Shown here in pieces: positions 35,565 through 47,619 of a DNA stretch of 64,000 bases. Each line of letters starts with the position of its first letter. The first letter of the stretch is position 1. Under the pieces are notes generated by a model, which worked only from the letters and a program-made list of their open reading frames with translations, was not told where the DNA came from and did not search any database. The DNA lies in the NCBI GenBank assembly GCA_003439945.1, contig QVRM01001440.1, positions 186,001 to 250,000 on the forward strand, read 5' to 3'. This DNA comes from Dermanyssus gallinae. Lineage: Eukaryota; Arthropoda; Arachnida; Mesostigmata; Dermanyssidae. The translations under genes and the position numbers were made by a program.

Positions 35565-35580
35565 AAAAAAAAAAAAAAAA
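35565..35580 (+). other. Poly-A tail of the half-LINE
   Basis: A run ending exactly at the second 13-bp target duplication (35581-35593). Confidence 0.9.
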
Positions 35581-37470
35581 GTACTATCAGGGCATCCGTA
35601 GACACCGTGCGGTAGGCCCTGGAGACTCTCATGGCCATACCTTGCTGCGCGGCTCTGAGTGCGCCCCGGTTGCGCGCCGTCCGGAGGTCTGCCTAGACTG
35701 GCGCCGCGTACATCGCCGTTGACTCCGCCACGGTCGCCACGGTCGCCAGAAGCCGCCTCCATCTCTCAGACGCCCCTCCTTCTTGCGGGAGGATCCGTGC
35801 AAGATTCTGCGCGACCGCAGCGACCTTGCGGGCGACGTAGGCAATATGCGCCGCACCCGTAAGTCCGGTGTCCAGGATGACCTCCAGGTACTTTGTTCAG
35901 AGCGATAGTTGCCAGCTCCAGTAGTTAAGTTTCCTGTCTGGCTGTCACCAGCAACGCCAGGTCATCGGCGTATACTAGGGTTTCCACACCGTCAGGTAGA
36001 ATCTCCATTCGCAGGACTCCATCGTATGCGATGTTCCAGAGAACCGAGCCAAGTACGGATCCCTGCGGGACGTCCGAGCTTAGTTCGTCCTCGCTGTCTC
36101 CCACTCTAAGAGTTCTGTCTCCTAGATAAGATGACATTATTTGGTGGAGGTAGGGAGTTACGAACATCTAAGAGTATTAAAAGCACATAAACGCTGGTTT
36201 TTAAAGACTTCGTAGTTTTCGCCTGGCGTGATCTAGAACCCGTTGCAGTGCGTCGAGCGAGGAGCGGCCTCGTCGGAGACCGTATTGATATTCCGACAAG
36301 GCCTGTTTTGCCTCAATTTCCGCGTTTAGATGTGGTACTAAAATATTTTCCACAAGCTTGCCTGCGGTGTTTAGCAGGCAGATGGGTCTGTGCGGTGTCA
36401 ACCCTATTGCCGCCCCTAGTTTGGGGCTTAGCCCGAGTTGCGCTTTCTTCCACTGCCTTGGGCAGTACCCCTTGGTAAGCAGCCGGGCGACGAGTGTGGC
36501 CACCTCTTTGGGATGTCTGTCGGCAAATAGCCTCACCACCTCTGGTGGGATACTGTCGGGCCCTGGTGCCTTTCGGTTGCCAGTCTTTCCCGCGCAGCAG
36601 TCGCCTCTTCTAGCGCGAGCGGCGGTGCGTCTTCGGGTGCCTCTGCGATGTCGTCTGGTGGGCGCTGAGCTTGACGTGGAAAAAGCGTCGTGACCGTCGT
36701 TGCAATCTGGTCGGGCGGGGTAGGTGGAGGTTGGCGCCGAAGCTTCCCCATGACCACCCTGTATGGTAGGCCCCAGGGATCCACCTCGACGACCTTCACT
36801 AGTTTCTTCCACGCGGTGTCTTTGGCCCGTGTAATCCAGGTCTTGAGGGCACGGCGCTTCTCCCTGTAGATATTCTGCAGGGCCAGTGCCCCAGCCGTCG
36901 GTGCGACGAGCTTGAACTCTGTGCCCCCCTTTTGCCGGCGGCGAGCCAGCCACGAGTGGGCGTGCGTTAATGTCCAAGCAAAAAAATGTAGCGATGATCA
37001 CTTAGCGATTCTTCCTCTTCGAATACCGTCCACTCGGAACCGAGGGGGAGGGTCCTATCATTGGCAAGAAGAGGCTTGGGTGTCTGAGGCAAACGTTGGG
37101 GTGCTTCCCCTGTATGCAACCGTCAAATTCATCTGTGAGGTCCAGTCCTCCAGGAGGCGGCCTCTTTCTGTCGTTGTCTCACTGTTCTATGTAATGCAGC
37201 GTTAAATGCTTGCTTTCTGTATGCGGGGCATGACATAGCCCGGGTGACTATCCTCGTCGCATTTTAGCTGTGGCACCTTGCAGTCGCCAACCGAATGGTC
37301 GGGGCTTCCGCATTGATGGCAGATGTGTGCGGCAGGCTCCGCCGCCGTGCAGGTTTCCACCTAGTGACGCGGGCACTGGCGCCAAAGGCAGGTCGGCTCA
37401 TAAAGCCGGACCCATGCGTCCGGCCCGCAGATCCGCCCGCCGATGTTTATATCGAAGTAGTCACCGAAAG

Positions 37471-39522
37471 CTATTGAACGTATAAAGAAGGCGTTCGAGG
37501 CCTTAAGCAGGGATAGGGCGAAAACATGCCTGATGATGGACGATACAATATCGGCCTTGACAGAATAACGCGACGGACTACGGCGAAAACTGGAGGCGCG
37601 GCCCGCAGGGCTGTCGAAATCTGCAGCAGATGCAAGCGGAAGGAATCCGAAGACCAGGCGTAACGGGAAGCCCTAGAGGAAGAGGCAAGGCAGGCCCATG
37701 CGCACGAGAACATTCTAAGACTACCGGAGAAACTCTGGTCCCGGGAGGCCCTTTAGCGGGTAATGATGACAACGGCAAAGAAAACGGAGTCTACAGATGT
37801 TAGGGGCCTACCACTAACAAGAAGAATGGCCAGGCCATGGACGCAGCTCTTGGTAGCCAATTCATGTCTCTGCCTGCTGCCGTTGTTCCTGCTGGGCTAT
37901 TCTAGATAGTCCAGCAGGAACGGCGGCAATACTACGTAGCACAGTCGCCTGGGAGTCCATCGAGAGACCCAAGGCCACTCCCCCTCTCAGTAATGTCTGT
38001 TTGTAGCCGTAGTTAAACCAAGCAAACTACTGGGAGAGCCAGTAGTGGTCGTTCTAAAGAAAATAGTAGCAAAACTTACTTCTTAAGTTACTTCTCTACG
38101 TAACATCGCAGCGGCGAAACTTGCAAATGCACATAACCCTGGCCATTCTGACGCTACAAGCGGAAGGCGAGGGCGCGCTAGATCTATGCTCGGAGAAAAC
38201 CAGCGGTCCGGCGGGTCCCACCCTTTTGACTTCGAGCCCCCATCCCCAAGGTTCAGCTCGCAGCTCGGACCACTGTACGGGTGTGGACAGCGGAGGGCTA
38301 GTCCTTTGCGGACACCCTCAATGACATCGGACCGCGGACGGCAGACTCGGCAATACCGGGAGCATTGGTCCGAGGAGTGAGCAAGAACCCTCAAGGAGAC
38401 CTCATAATCCGACTAGAAGAGAGAAATAAAGGCGCTGGAAAGAAAATGGCGGAGGCTTTAACGACTCCTACAGGGTATCAAGCACCCTGCAGAGAAGGAA
38501 CGCCGCAGCAGGATACAGCCCTCTTGCGCGTCGACCCGCTTATGAGCTACGCGGTTATCGAATCCGACATATGGAGTCACCGGGCAGACAGCATGTCATG
38601 TCCAGCTTACCGGCAACAAGTACACGCGGTTCTATCCGCCAGGAAAACTGCTTTGCACCCCCATATCACAGAGGCCCCAGGGTTGAATGCCCATTGACGA
38701 CCCTCCCACCGCAGACTCCGCCACGGTATCAGGGGAAAACTAAGACCGATAAGAGCACGAAAACTGCAACAAGGGTTTGCCTGAATTGACACGACACGGG
38801 GGTACCTTAAACGCGTTACTTCTCACCCAACAAAGCAACAGAAGAGTTCTCAAGTATGTTGGACACCCAGGCCAATCACTGAGAAGCCACCAATTGTGGT
38901 AAGAAGGGACTTCAATGCGGCCAATATAATTTGGGGAAGCCGATCAACAACGGAAAGATACCGTATCCTAGAAAACTGGGCCGCAGAGGCGGGTTTGTCA
39001 GGGGTGAATAGGGGAAGCGTTCCGGCCTTCTTGAGAAAGAAGGGCATCTCACCGCTACATCTGCTTTATCTACACCCTTCTCGGATGAGCTGCAGTTAAC
39101 GCAAGACCTTGTCGCACGTGGCAAATGCGAAGACTGGACACCAAAAGAAACTGGTCTCCGTCCTGGACCAATGCGCTGCCCAAATGGGACTCAGCGATCC
39201 AAAGGCGGACCAGGTAGCAAAAGCTGTTACAACGGCTTGCAAGTTGGCGGGGCCCTTTTCCAGAGGATTAGGCAACCGGCCCCCAGGAGCTGGTGGAACG
39301 ACAATATAGAGGCGGCGCGAAAGATATACATGAGGGCAAGCAGAAGCATTATACGTGCCTGCTCCCGGCTGGCCCGCCGGTGGCCACAGACGCATAGTCT
39401 CCACCCGCCAGGCAAAGCGCACAGCTAACACTATTGAAGTGCCACCCGACGACATTCCGCTGATCATACGGGAGAAATAGCCGTCACGCAAGAACGACTG
39501 GCTTCTGGCAAGGCCCCTGGAC
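37471..39522 (+). mobile_element. R1-like LINE B (sense), 3'-truncated
   Basis: ORF1 pieces: AVEICSRCKRKESEDQA (37,600), GDLIIRLEERNKGAGKKMAE (38,400), and after a deletion the last knuckle SHRADSMSCPAYRQQ (38,570). APE: VRRDFNAANIIWGSRSTTER (38,890, GDFN changed to RDFN). RT N-terminus: GPFSRGLGNRPPGA ... RKIYMRASRSIIR, then LASGKAPG at 39,510, where it is cut by the T run of element C. Many stops; dead. Confidence 0.65.
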
Positions 39523-39741
39523 TTTTTTTTTCTGGAAGGTTTCGGGAATGCATAATGCACGTGCGCCACTAGCAGCCAGCGTGACTAGTGTGAGACTCGC
39601 AAACCCACTAAACCCGGATTCCTCCCCCCCCCCCCCCCCCCCCAGGCTCGGTATTACTTTGGCATTACTTCGAAACTGTGAGAGGGGCGTTTCTGCTGTT
39701 CTCTTTCAATCAGCTCTATCCCTAACTATCATCCTGCATGT

Positions 39742-42360
39742 CTACCTGCGGTAGGATAGGGGGATGCCATTTTGTAACGCGTCCTGTGAGGGTGCGTCGA
39801 GACCATGAGGGCCTGGCTGCTCCCCACCCCCTCCCCCCTCCCTCGGCTCGTCATCTCGACCATTCTCCCCAGAGACCCGCTTAAACCTCTCCCGCCTGGC
39901 CGTTTTCTTGGCTGTCTTGAGCGTCAAAACGGCGTCGAACAAGTTCGTCGCCTCCCTCCACGCCTCCGCCGAAGTCACCATATGGGCGACCACCTCCTTG
40001 ATGGGTCGACCTCTCACAGCGGTTGGTGCTGCGTCCCGTGATTCCCTGAGAGCATCACACCGCAGAACAGTATGCTCTACGTTGTCCGTTTCTCCAGAGT
40101 CGCACAGTACGCAGATATCGCTGATGGCCTTCTTGATCATTGACATGTAGCTCTGGAACTGGCCGTGTCCCGGTCAGAACTGAGTCGTCCAGTAAGAACG
40201 CTCCCCGTGTCGGCGGTCATACCATACCCTGAGGTCCGGTATTAGACTCTTGGTCCAGCTCCCTGTGGTCACACCGGGTCTTGCGTGCGCCCATTCCTCA
40301 TTCCAGGCCGATATGGTGGCACTCCTGGCCCTGGTGAGATCCAGACCTTCGGAGAGAAGGCCAGGAGCCTTCATTTCACCTCAGCCACCCCACCGACCCT
40401 AGGCATAATCCGCGCCAGGTTCAGGGAGACCCTTTGGGCCTTTTCGGCCACGTTCTTTACATGTGCCGATCCGCTCAGTCCAGTGTCTAGCATGACCCCA
40501 AGGTACTTTACCTTCTTTCTGATTTCTATCGGGTGTCCCGCCATCACGAGCTTAATGCCGTACGTCCTCTTTCTGCCTGCTAGGTACATCGCCTCCGTCT
40601 TGTCGGGCGCCAGTTTCAGGTGATGGGACTCCATCCACTCGTACGCCATTGACAAGGCCTTATTGGCGGCGCTCTCCAGGGCTCTTTCGCTCCTGGCCGT
40701 TATCATGAGTGCAAGGTCATCGGCGTACGCCAACGTCTCCACCCCATGCAAGAGACCTCGGATCTCGAGCACCCCGTTGTAAGCGATGTTCCAGAGCACG
40801 GGTCCTAGAAACGAGCCCTGTGGGACTCCAGCAGTAACCTCGTACTCCTGCCCCCTGCAACCAAGCCTCTGTCATCCAGGTAGGATGAAATCATTCGACG
40901 GAGGTAGAGGGAAAAGCCCTTCTTCTTCATCCCCTCCACAATAACTTTCCAATTCATTGTGTTGAAGGCATCTGATAGGGCGTTCTTTTCCTGAATCTCG
41001 TCGTTTAGTCTTTCGACTATAACGTTCTCCAGGACCCATGGCGTCAATGAGGCATATGGGCCGGTAAGCCGAAGGCCTCGTCTCCCCCCGGGGTTTGGGG
41101 ATTAGAACCAGGCTTGCCCTTTTCCACAGCCTCGGGAATCTCCCCGCTCTCAGAAGCTTATTGGCAAGGTCTTGGAAGACCTTAGGCGATCTTTTGACCA
41201 GTAGCCTCGCTACATCTAGGGGAATTCCGTCTAGGCCGGGCGCTTTATCGGTTGCCAACCGATTCTGGGCTTGTTCGACCTCCTCCAGCGTTACCTCCGG
41301 AATGTCTTCCGGGGTGACCGAGAACTCTTCGTTTTCTCTCCGCGGTTGTGCCGGAAAAAGACCGGCTACTGTTTCCCGCAGCACATCCGGGAAGAGTTTC
41401 GGGGGACGTCTCCAGAGTTTGGCCATAACTACTCGGTACGGCAGGCCCCATACGTCGCTCTCCACCGCGTCTATCAGCTCTTTATCCGCTCGGGCTTTAC
41501 TTTTGGCGATGAGTCCTTGAAGTCTCGATCGAGCAGCCTTGTACTCCGTCAATTGGGTTTCAGCTCTTGCGGTCTCTCCCTCCCCGTGAGCTCCCTCTTG
41601 TCGATTTCTTCGCGCTAACCAGCTGCGTGTTCTCGTGTGAACCCTGTTTAGCCTAACGCAAGTCCTGCGGGCAGCTGCGATCTCTTTGTTCCACCAGTAG
41701 TTGGGAGGGTGGCGGCTTCCGTGGTGGTGTGAGGGTGCAGCTATATTTCTCGCATGCTGTAGACAGTGTTAATTATTTAATATTCATCTCTCACCGTGTC
41801 CTCCAGTCGTTTGCAACCCTCGTCTATTTCAGCTACTAGAATCTTTGCGTCGAGTTTCCGCATCTGCCATCTCTTACTAGGGGGCGGGCCGCCTCATTAG
41901 CCATTGTTAGGCCAATGAAGGCCGTCTGGCTCCCTCTGAAAAAGGTAGGGACCCTTCCGTCATTAAGAACCATTAGACTCTTTTAGGCCCGTCTAGTTGT
42001 GGTCCGGCTACCCCATGCTATGCTGGCTGCGTTAAAATCCCCAGTAATCACTACCCTCTTACCTGCATGTGCCCCCGCGCTCTGGGCAAGTTCCTCGATA
42101 AATTCCTCGAATTCCCCCTCCTCCCGGTTGGGAGAGAAGTAGCAGCTATAGAAGACCCCTACCCGACCAATTTCCAGCCAGGAGAACCCCGCCCCGACTC
42201 CCGCCCTTAATCGCAAGGTTTCTCTCGGACCCCGTACACCAGATTGCGGTATCCGCCTCTGCGTCAGATACCCAGTCTGCCTTCCGCTTAGTGATCGCTA
42301 TGTTTGGCTCGGAGAGCAGGCAGAGGCCTATAGACTCTCTGCGTACTATCTCATCAAGCA
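39742..42360 (-). pseudogene. LINE C ORF2: APE, RT, C-terminal finger
   Basis: APE in two frames (IGLCLLSEPNIAITKRKADW; RVVITGDFNAASIAWGSRTT). RT: ELIDAVESDVWGLPYRVVMA, ATDKAPGLDGIPLDVARLL, VLIPKPRGETRPSAYRPICL, AFNTMNW, LWNIAYNGV, TLAYADDLALMITAR, KYLGVMLDTGL. C-terminus: SWTKSLIPDLRVWYDRRHGE and CVLCDSGETDNVEHTVLRC (C-x2-C-x8-H-x4-C). Two internal deletions are visible: NALSD runs straight into AFNT (about 45 residues lost), and VGGVAE runs into the C-terminal domain (over 100 residues lost). Inactive. Confidence 0.85.
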
Positions 42361-42429
42361 TGTCATGCGTCGCCTTACAGGTTTATCTGAAGTATCTCTA
42401 ACACTGGCCGGATGAAGGGCCCCTCCCTA

Positions 42430-43070
42430 CTAAGTTCCAATCACCCTTTCCGTCCCCACTTGTTCCCTATAGGCCGGGCAGAACATCCTATCCGCGCAGT
42501 GCCCTTCTATTCCGCAGACCAGACACTCTGGTGTCGTTGCTTTGCATTTGGCTACCAGGTGGTATACCTGAAGCACCTGGCTCTCTGCTTTGGAGTCTAG
42601 GGTCTTATGGTCCGGTTTATGACACTTGTAGCAGTTGGGGAGCCTAATCCACTCCTCAGGTCTGCACCACCTTGAGCCCAGTTTAAGGGTCTTGCGGGAG
42701 CATATGGCTCTTGCCGCCGCCAGGGACGCCGTAACCAGTGCGTACCAAACGTCAGCTCTTCCGAGCCTTGGCTCGGTAGCTGTGATCTTGGCGCCAGCCG
42801 GAAGTTGCAAGGGTTTCTGCAGTTCCCTTTCGACCTGCTTCCCGTCCAAGAGTGGGTCAATCCCCCACAGGGCGATGGTCTGCCCCTGGTTAAGCTCTCG
42901 GCAGTCGGCCTGCATCTTTGCAAATTCCCGAATGGCCACCGCCATTTTCTCTCCCGCGCCCTTTTCCCTCTCCTCTATTCTAATGATAAGGTCACCCTCC
43001 TTACTTTTAACCACTCCCCAACCGTTATCCCGGCGCCTTCCTGGTGCCTGACACGTTCTCTAACACCCTA
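42430..43070 (-). pseudogene. LINE C ORF1 remnant
   Basis: GDLIIRIEEREKGAGEKMAV, then TIALWGIDPLLDGKQVEREL, then LPNCYKCHKPDHKTLDSK and CLVCGIEGHCADRMFCPAYR. This is the C-terminal half of the R1-like ORF1 with knuckles; the middle knuckle is damaged. 5' part missing. Confidence 0.75.
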
Positions 43071-45689
43071 GAAAAAAATCGTTCATATTTACCGTATTTT
43101 TTTTAAGTTAAAGTTCATATTTAACGTGCAATTGTTACAGTTATTATTTATTTTGCTAAGTCTGGTGTGCCTAAGTAATGACAACGACCAATGTCAATAT
43201 TCGACGATAACAAAAGACAAAACAAAAGACGCAAATACAGTTAATTTCGCCATATATATAAATACACTTAAAGTAAAAATATCCACCTCTATGAACTGCA
43301 CAGGGGCCAGCTTTCTACTTAATCAACGGTGCTTTTTTTTGTTGCATAATTCGAAGCAGATCTCTTACAATAATCAGTAGACGTTTTTTTAGTAAAGTCC
43401 GCTGAACTCATTCAAATTTCTCCAAGACGAGTTTACGGTACGAGAGCTGAACCAATCTTTGCTAACGGCGGCATATGAGTATGCCAATCTATGGGGTACA
43501 ACCTACGTTTGCCGGTGAGGTCTCCGCACGAGGTGTTATAGCCTGTTACAGAACTGGAAATGAGATGGTCCTTATATTTAACTAAATGTGTGTACAACTT
43601 CCCTTTATCTGTAGAATCATGCAGTGTTCATATTCTTAGGTCAGATAATATCTTCGTTATTTTTATAGAAAAAAATTGAGTTTTTGTCCACCCTCCTTTA
43701 CATTGATTTACAAAAGTATGTTCTAAGTATAGGTCTATAAAAGACCCGATGTCCATTGATGTTAATTCCAATTGGTACAGCAACTAACAGCCTCATTACA
43801 GTTCTAGTGGGATCTTGTATCAGAGGAATTCAGGGACTAGTTACTGGTCCCCACGTGACCAGCCAACTCAGCTCTATTCTGTACCCTTAACTATCTAAAC
43901 TGTAGTTTTGATGGCTACTGGTGTTACCTTGTGTTTATCTAAAAACTTGTTCGAGCTGACTCTTAGCCAACATTTAGCATCCATGTATTTGCTTTCGCAT
44001 TTCTTCGTAAGGCGGACCACATAAATGCAAATGTGTAGCGGTGGGAATTGAACCTATACACTTATGTGTCTTCTCCGGTCGCGGGGGCACACGCGAATGC
44101 ACAACGCTACGTGGCACGACACTTTGTACATGTCTGCAAGGTGTAGACCCTCTGCTTGCCTTATTAAGCCGCATGTTTTTAACTAGCTTTGCCCTCATTT
44201 AGTGCAAACGCCTTCTTCTTCTAAAATGTTTACTGCATTCATTTGACTACGATACTATCACACGTATTTGTTTCCAGGCTGCGATAAGACTAAGGCTTGC
44301 GAATAAGCATTAAGGCATTGGGGATGGGCTACAGTGAGGACATATGCGATGTCTATTATCAACTCGGCGCAGAATCCGGCGCAGTGGCTCTAATAAAAGA
44401 AAATAAGTCAAGGGTCGACTAGGTAGTTCTTTATGCTGTATGCACTGTCAGTACCGGTGTAGGACTCCCACCTTACTAAACCTTGGTTAAGTTCAACAAA
44501 CTTTAGGTAAGTTCAATGTGGCTGTCTTTGGGTTGGATAAAGCGGTCTAAACTGATGAAGGCAGAGGCTGTGAAGTTGAAACCTGAGGACAGAATCGCGA
44601 TAAGCAAAATTTACCCGAGCGGAATTTGGGCAGGCGTTCCTGTAGCGGCTGATCCTGTTTAACTACTAAAAGTTATTCATGTATATAACAGAGGGAGGCA
44701 AAAAGCTATGCCGTTTGTCAATCAAAATCATGCAACGTCTGTCGCTCGTGGCCGCATTTTGCCTCTTCTACCTGAAGATAAGTAGCCTACAGCAGCCTAG
44801 AGTATCACTTGGAATTGCTAGAGCAACGTGACTTTCTAGAACTTCGGGTTTAAAAAGGTTAATTCACTTTATCCGTATACTCCAAGGGGACTCGCGCTCT
44901 AGATAGATGTGATCATTATACTGTGGTTATTGTGGTATGTATTATATAATTACAAGTTAGTCGCCAGCTTTGTAATATAGTTTAAACTGTTGTTGTAAAA
45001 TATCTACAAAATGTTAAATGCGTAATTATTACACGCATACATACGTCAGTATTACACGCATCACGTCATTTTTCACAATGCTTGCCTCACGCAACTAACA
45101 ATCTAGGGGCCAGAGAACCTTTGTAGTCGTGCTAGGGGAAGAAATCTTACGCAACCGTTTCAGAAATCTGGACTGTACTTTGCCAATTAGAGTCTGGTAT
45201 TTCAGCTCTCAATAAAATAATGATCTCAAGAATAAATACTTTAACACGACACACTTGAGTGATGGAGCGGCCCACCGTTTTTCTGGCGCGCCATTGAGCA
45301 ATGCCACTAACCGACGAATGAACTGGGCAATAAGGCTATTTAACCAGTTTATTTAAGAAATGTAATCGTATGTGGCATGGTTTCATAATGATCTAAGATA
45401 AAAATTACATAAATTAGTAGTAGACGCTGCCACCCTGCGGAATGCATTGTGCATTCTAAGAATGAGGTAAAGCATTCCAAGCTGTCCTACATAGCTGTTC
45501 CTAAAATCCTGGCGCAAAAGCTGAGCCAGGCGAAACAATGTGGCCTGCTTCTGCTGCATCTGCAGATTAATGTTGCGGTGACCACTGCAATCCATTTAGT
45601 CGGCTAGCAACTTGTCTTACGCAAATCTTGAGATCAGTGCAAAAATGCATATTTTTTTGTAAGGAATGGGCATCTATAACCAAAGGGAA
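43071..45689. other. Intergenic AT-rich sequence
   Basis: No supported gene. The hydrophobic open frame at 43126-43380 (+) would need a GTG start and is not accepted. I looked here on the minus strand for the C-terminal membrane exon of CD36 paralog 2 and found no convincing one. 43990-44180 may be SINE-derived. Confidence 0.45.
43990..44180 (-). repeat. Possible tRNA-derived SINE
   Basis: The minus strand carries GGTTCAATTCC (44044-44054), a good RNA polymerase III B box, within GC-richer sequence. The A box is not clear. Confidence 0.25.
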
Positions 45690-45840
45690 ATCCGAACAGA
45701 TTGGCCCTTGGACAACTCCACTAATGCCGCGATAAAATCTCCAGTAATCACCACCCGATTGTTTGCTACACGGTTCAAGCTCATACTACTACCTCCGTTC
45801 GGACTTTAATGAAAGTCTCTGAGCTTTTCTTGAGCAAGAG
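45690..45840 (-). mobile_element. R1-like APE scrap
   Basis: The minus strand reads NRVVITGDFIAALVELSKG, matching KRVVITGDFNAASIAWGS of element C. Isolated fragment. Confidence 0.55.
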
Positions 45841-46083
45841 CTAGTAACTGCAGATCTCCATCACATTTGTCTTCACCCAGACCTAGGCCATCGCTCACTG
45901 CCTACTTACTTTATTTCAATCTAATGGATAATCGGTTAAATGTACAGATTCTCAGACTGGACTTGTTTGTCTGAAGCATACAGCGACCTCTTCGAAAAAC
46001 GTATCACATTGCTGATTACAACTGAATGCTAAGATACGCACATATAGAGATAATTACTTAAATACAACTGCATAAACATATAT

Positions 46084-46239
46084 TCATGATACAAGCTTGT
46101 CATGCATTTGCTTCTGTTGTTTCTTTGTGTAGACTGAACTCGAGCTCGCTTTCGTTCGATTTTGCAAACCGTGCAAATTTATGATCTTTAAACTCCATCT
46201 TCTCCTCTCCTCAAGGTCTTCATCCAAACTGAAAGTACC
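46084..46239 (-). CDS. Candidate exon E8' of CD36 paralog 2
   Basis: After an AG at 46241-46240 the minus strand is open for 51 codons to a stop (GTFSLDEDLEERRRWSLKII ... KLVS). In phase 0 it would extend E7' to FWTED-GTFSLDE; human CD36 has LWLNETGTIGDE here, which is why I list it. Against it: weak pyrimidine tract and no transmembrane segment before the stop, whereas CD36 proteins end with a second membrane anchor. An internal donor leading to a further exon is possible. Confidence 0.25.
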   Translation of the reverse strand, partial: GTFSLDEDLEERRRWSLKIINLHGLQNRTKASSSSVYTKKQQKQMHDKLVS

Positions 46240-46619
46240 CTATAGTAATTACTACTAATAACAGAAAGTTATGGAGATCAGAGTGCCTATTCTACTGAGC
46301 GAAAACTTTTGATCTGTTTCTTATGCACGTTATAACCATATGTTCAGGATTTTATCTTACAACAAACGACATTTTTTGCTCGTCCATGCACAATCAGATT
46401 GTGTAACTGGTAATCGTTCGCTAAGCAAACAACCCATCCACAAACTCACCGCAAACTACGGCTCTAGGAGCGACTGATCGCTTTCGCCTTAGGTTATTGG
46501 AGCGTACATAAAAAATGTCCTAGCAATTCACATTTGCGTAATTGACGTGGAGCAGATATGTTGCCTTACATGAAAGTGAGTCACTACTAGGAAAACAACA
46601 TCACCTAACACGCCTTGAC

Positions 46620-46800
46620 GGGACTTGATCCGCACGCGTCTCAGAAACGTGTCTTGAACGCCTTCCACTATTAATAGCTTTCTGTATTTAGACAGATAAG
46701 GCTCCCAGACAGGAGATCAGTATGTAAGAACTGTATATATATGGAGGCGAATGTACACAAGAGAAGCCGTTAAAATGAAACAGCGGAAAACAGCGGTACT
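46620..46800. repeat. Short dispersed repeat shared with 12095-12270
   Basis: Same ordered blocks as in the E2-E3 intron of paralog 1. No exon is found beside it, so it is not evidence of a third gene copy. Confidence 0.45.
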
Positions 46801-47508
46801 TATGATGGTACCTATGAGCAACATCTGCGAGCTAGCTATTAGGGTGTCAGAGAGAGTAGCCCCTGCTTATTTTTAGGGCACCTACAGTAAGTCGTTCATC
46901 TCAGTCAGCTCCATTATTTATTGTTGTGTTATTTACACTAGGCAAGCAGTGCAGTATCGTTAGATACTTAAAAATGTTATATGCTATACTTATGAAAGAA
47001 AACATGAGACCTCATCACAAATGTTTAGTCAATACCTTGGGCAAATTTCAATCAATTCGCAGGAAGATGATTCGGTTTTTGGTGTAACAACCGTGAGGCA
47101 GACTTTACATTTCCAAATCAAACGACCAGGTTTGGATTTGCGGTGTTTCATCATAGATAGACCAAAAAGAGACACAACTTGACAGTACGATCTTTGAGAT
47201 GCACACGTGTCTAGATCAAATAGATTTGTGTCAGTTTACGAATTATAGAGAAACAAGAAGAAAACCTGCACAACCGTAGCATCTTGCTCCTACTGTTATT
47301 GAAATATGCGGAGACTGAGGCTGGCATTTTTCTCTCCTCGTACACGATCGAGATGTTTAAAGCAGAAGACCACAGACTATAGCGGACGTCGCGAGCAGGC
47401 AAAGACAGGCCGCCAACTCTAACCAACGGACAACGCTCCGTTGCCTAAGTATGTCCACCAACTTGTCCCTGTCCGACGGTCGATTCATCTAAAAAATATT
47501 CACAACAA

Positions 47509-47619
<111 letters not shown>

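Larger units (their letters stand above)
32247..35580 (+). mobile_element. Half-LINE H: internally deleted R1-like element
   Basis: 3334-bp insertion with complete boundaries: 13-bp target duplication, 5' leader with six 28-bp tandem repeats, ORF1, a collapsed ORF2 and a 16-base poly-A. It retains the whole ORF1 gene but only the first ~43 and last ~70 codons of ORF2, fused in frame, so it lacks endonuclease and RT and must have been moved in trans. This resembles the half-LINE (HAL1) layout known from mammalian L1. Confidence 0.9.
31976..37470 (-). mobile_element. R1-like LINE A (antisense), host of the half-LINE
   Basis: Minus-strand pieces in order from high to low coordinates: zinc knuckle CHQCGSPDHSVGDC (37,250-37,400), APE end LEDWTSQMNLTVA and SLSDHRYIF (37,000-37,170), RT YQYGLRRGRSSLDAL (36,240-36,300), DVPQGSVLGSVLWNIAYDGV and TLVYADDLALLVTAR (35,925-36,100), AMRVSRAYRTVSTDALIVL (35,581-35,680), then after the 3.3-kb insertion AHGYLG ... 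LELWNEEWRIP and WTRRLIPDLRRWYDK (31,990-32,246). Frameshifts, stops and gaps; inactive. R1-clade phrasing throughout. Confidence 0.75.
39523..43070 (-). mobile_element. R1-like LINE C (antisense)
   Basis: 3' end marked by the T run 39523-39531 and a 20-base C run at 39624-39643 in the 3' UTR. ORF2 39742-42360 and ORF1 42430-43070 follow on the minus strand. 5'-truncated inside ORF1. The 3' UTR pattern is shared with 10958-11130 and 50116-50290. It overlies the broken end of element B, so it is the younger of the two. Confidence 0.8.

Noticed and set aside
43126..43380. Secreted-peptide-like frame QLLQLLFILLSLVCLSNDND with five cysteines
   Set aside because: It starts with GTG, not ATG, in a eukaryotic genome, and no upstream exon or signal supports it.
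45383..45595. 70-codon minus-strand frame considered as the C-terminal membrane exon of CD36 paralog 2
   Set aside because: Not hydrophobic enough for a membrane anchor and no similarity to CD36 C-termini.
46620..46810. Evidence for a third CD36 gene copy (similarity to the intron next to E2)
   Set aside because: No E2-like exon is adjacent; the shared 180 bp behaves as a dispersed repeat.
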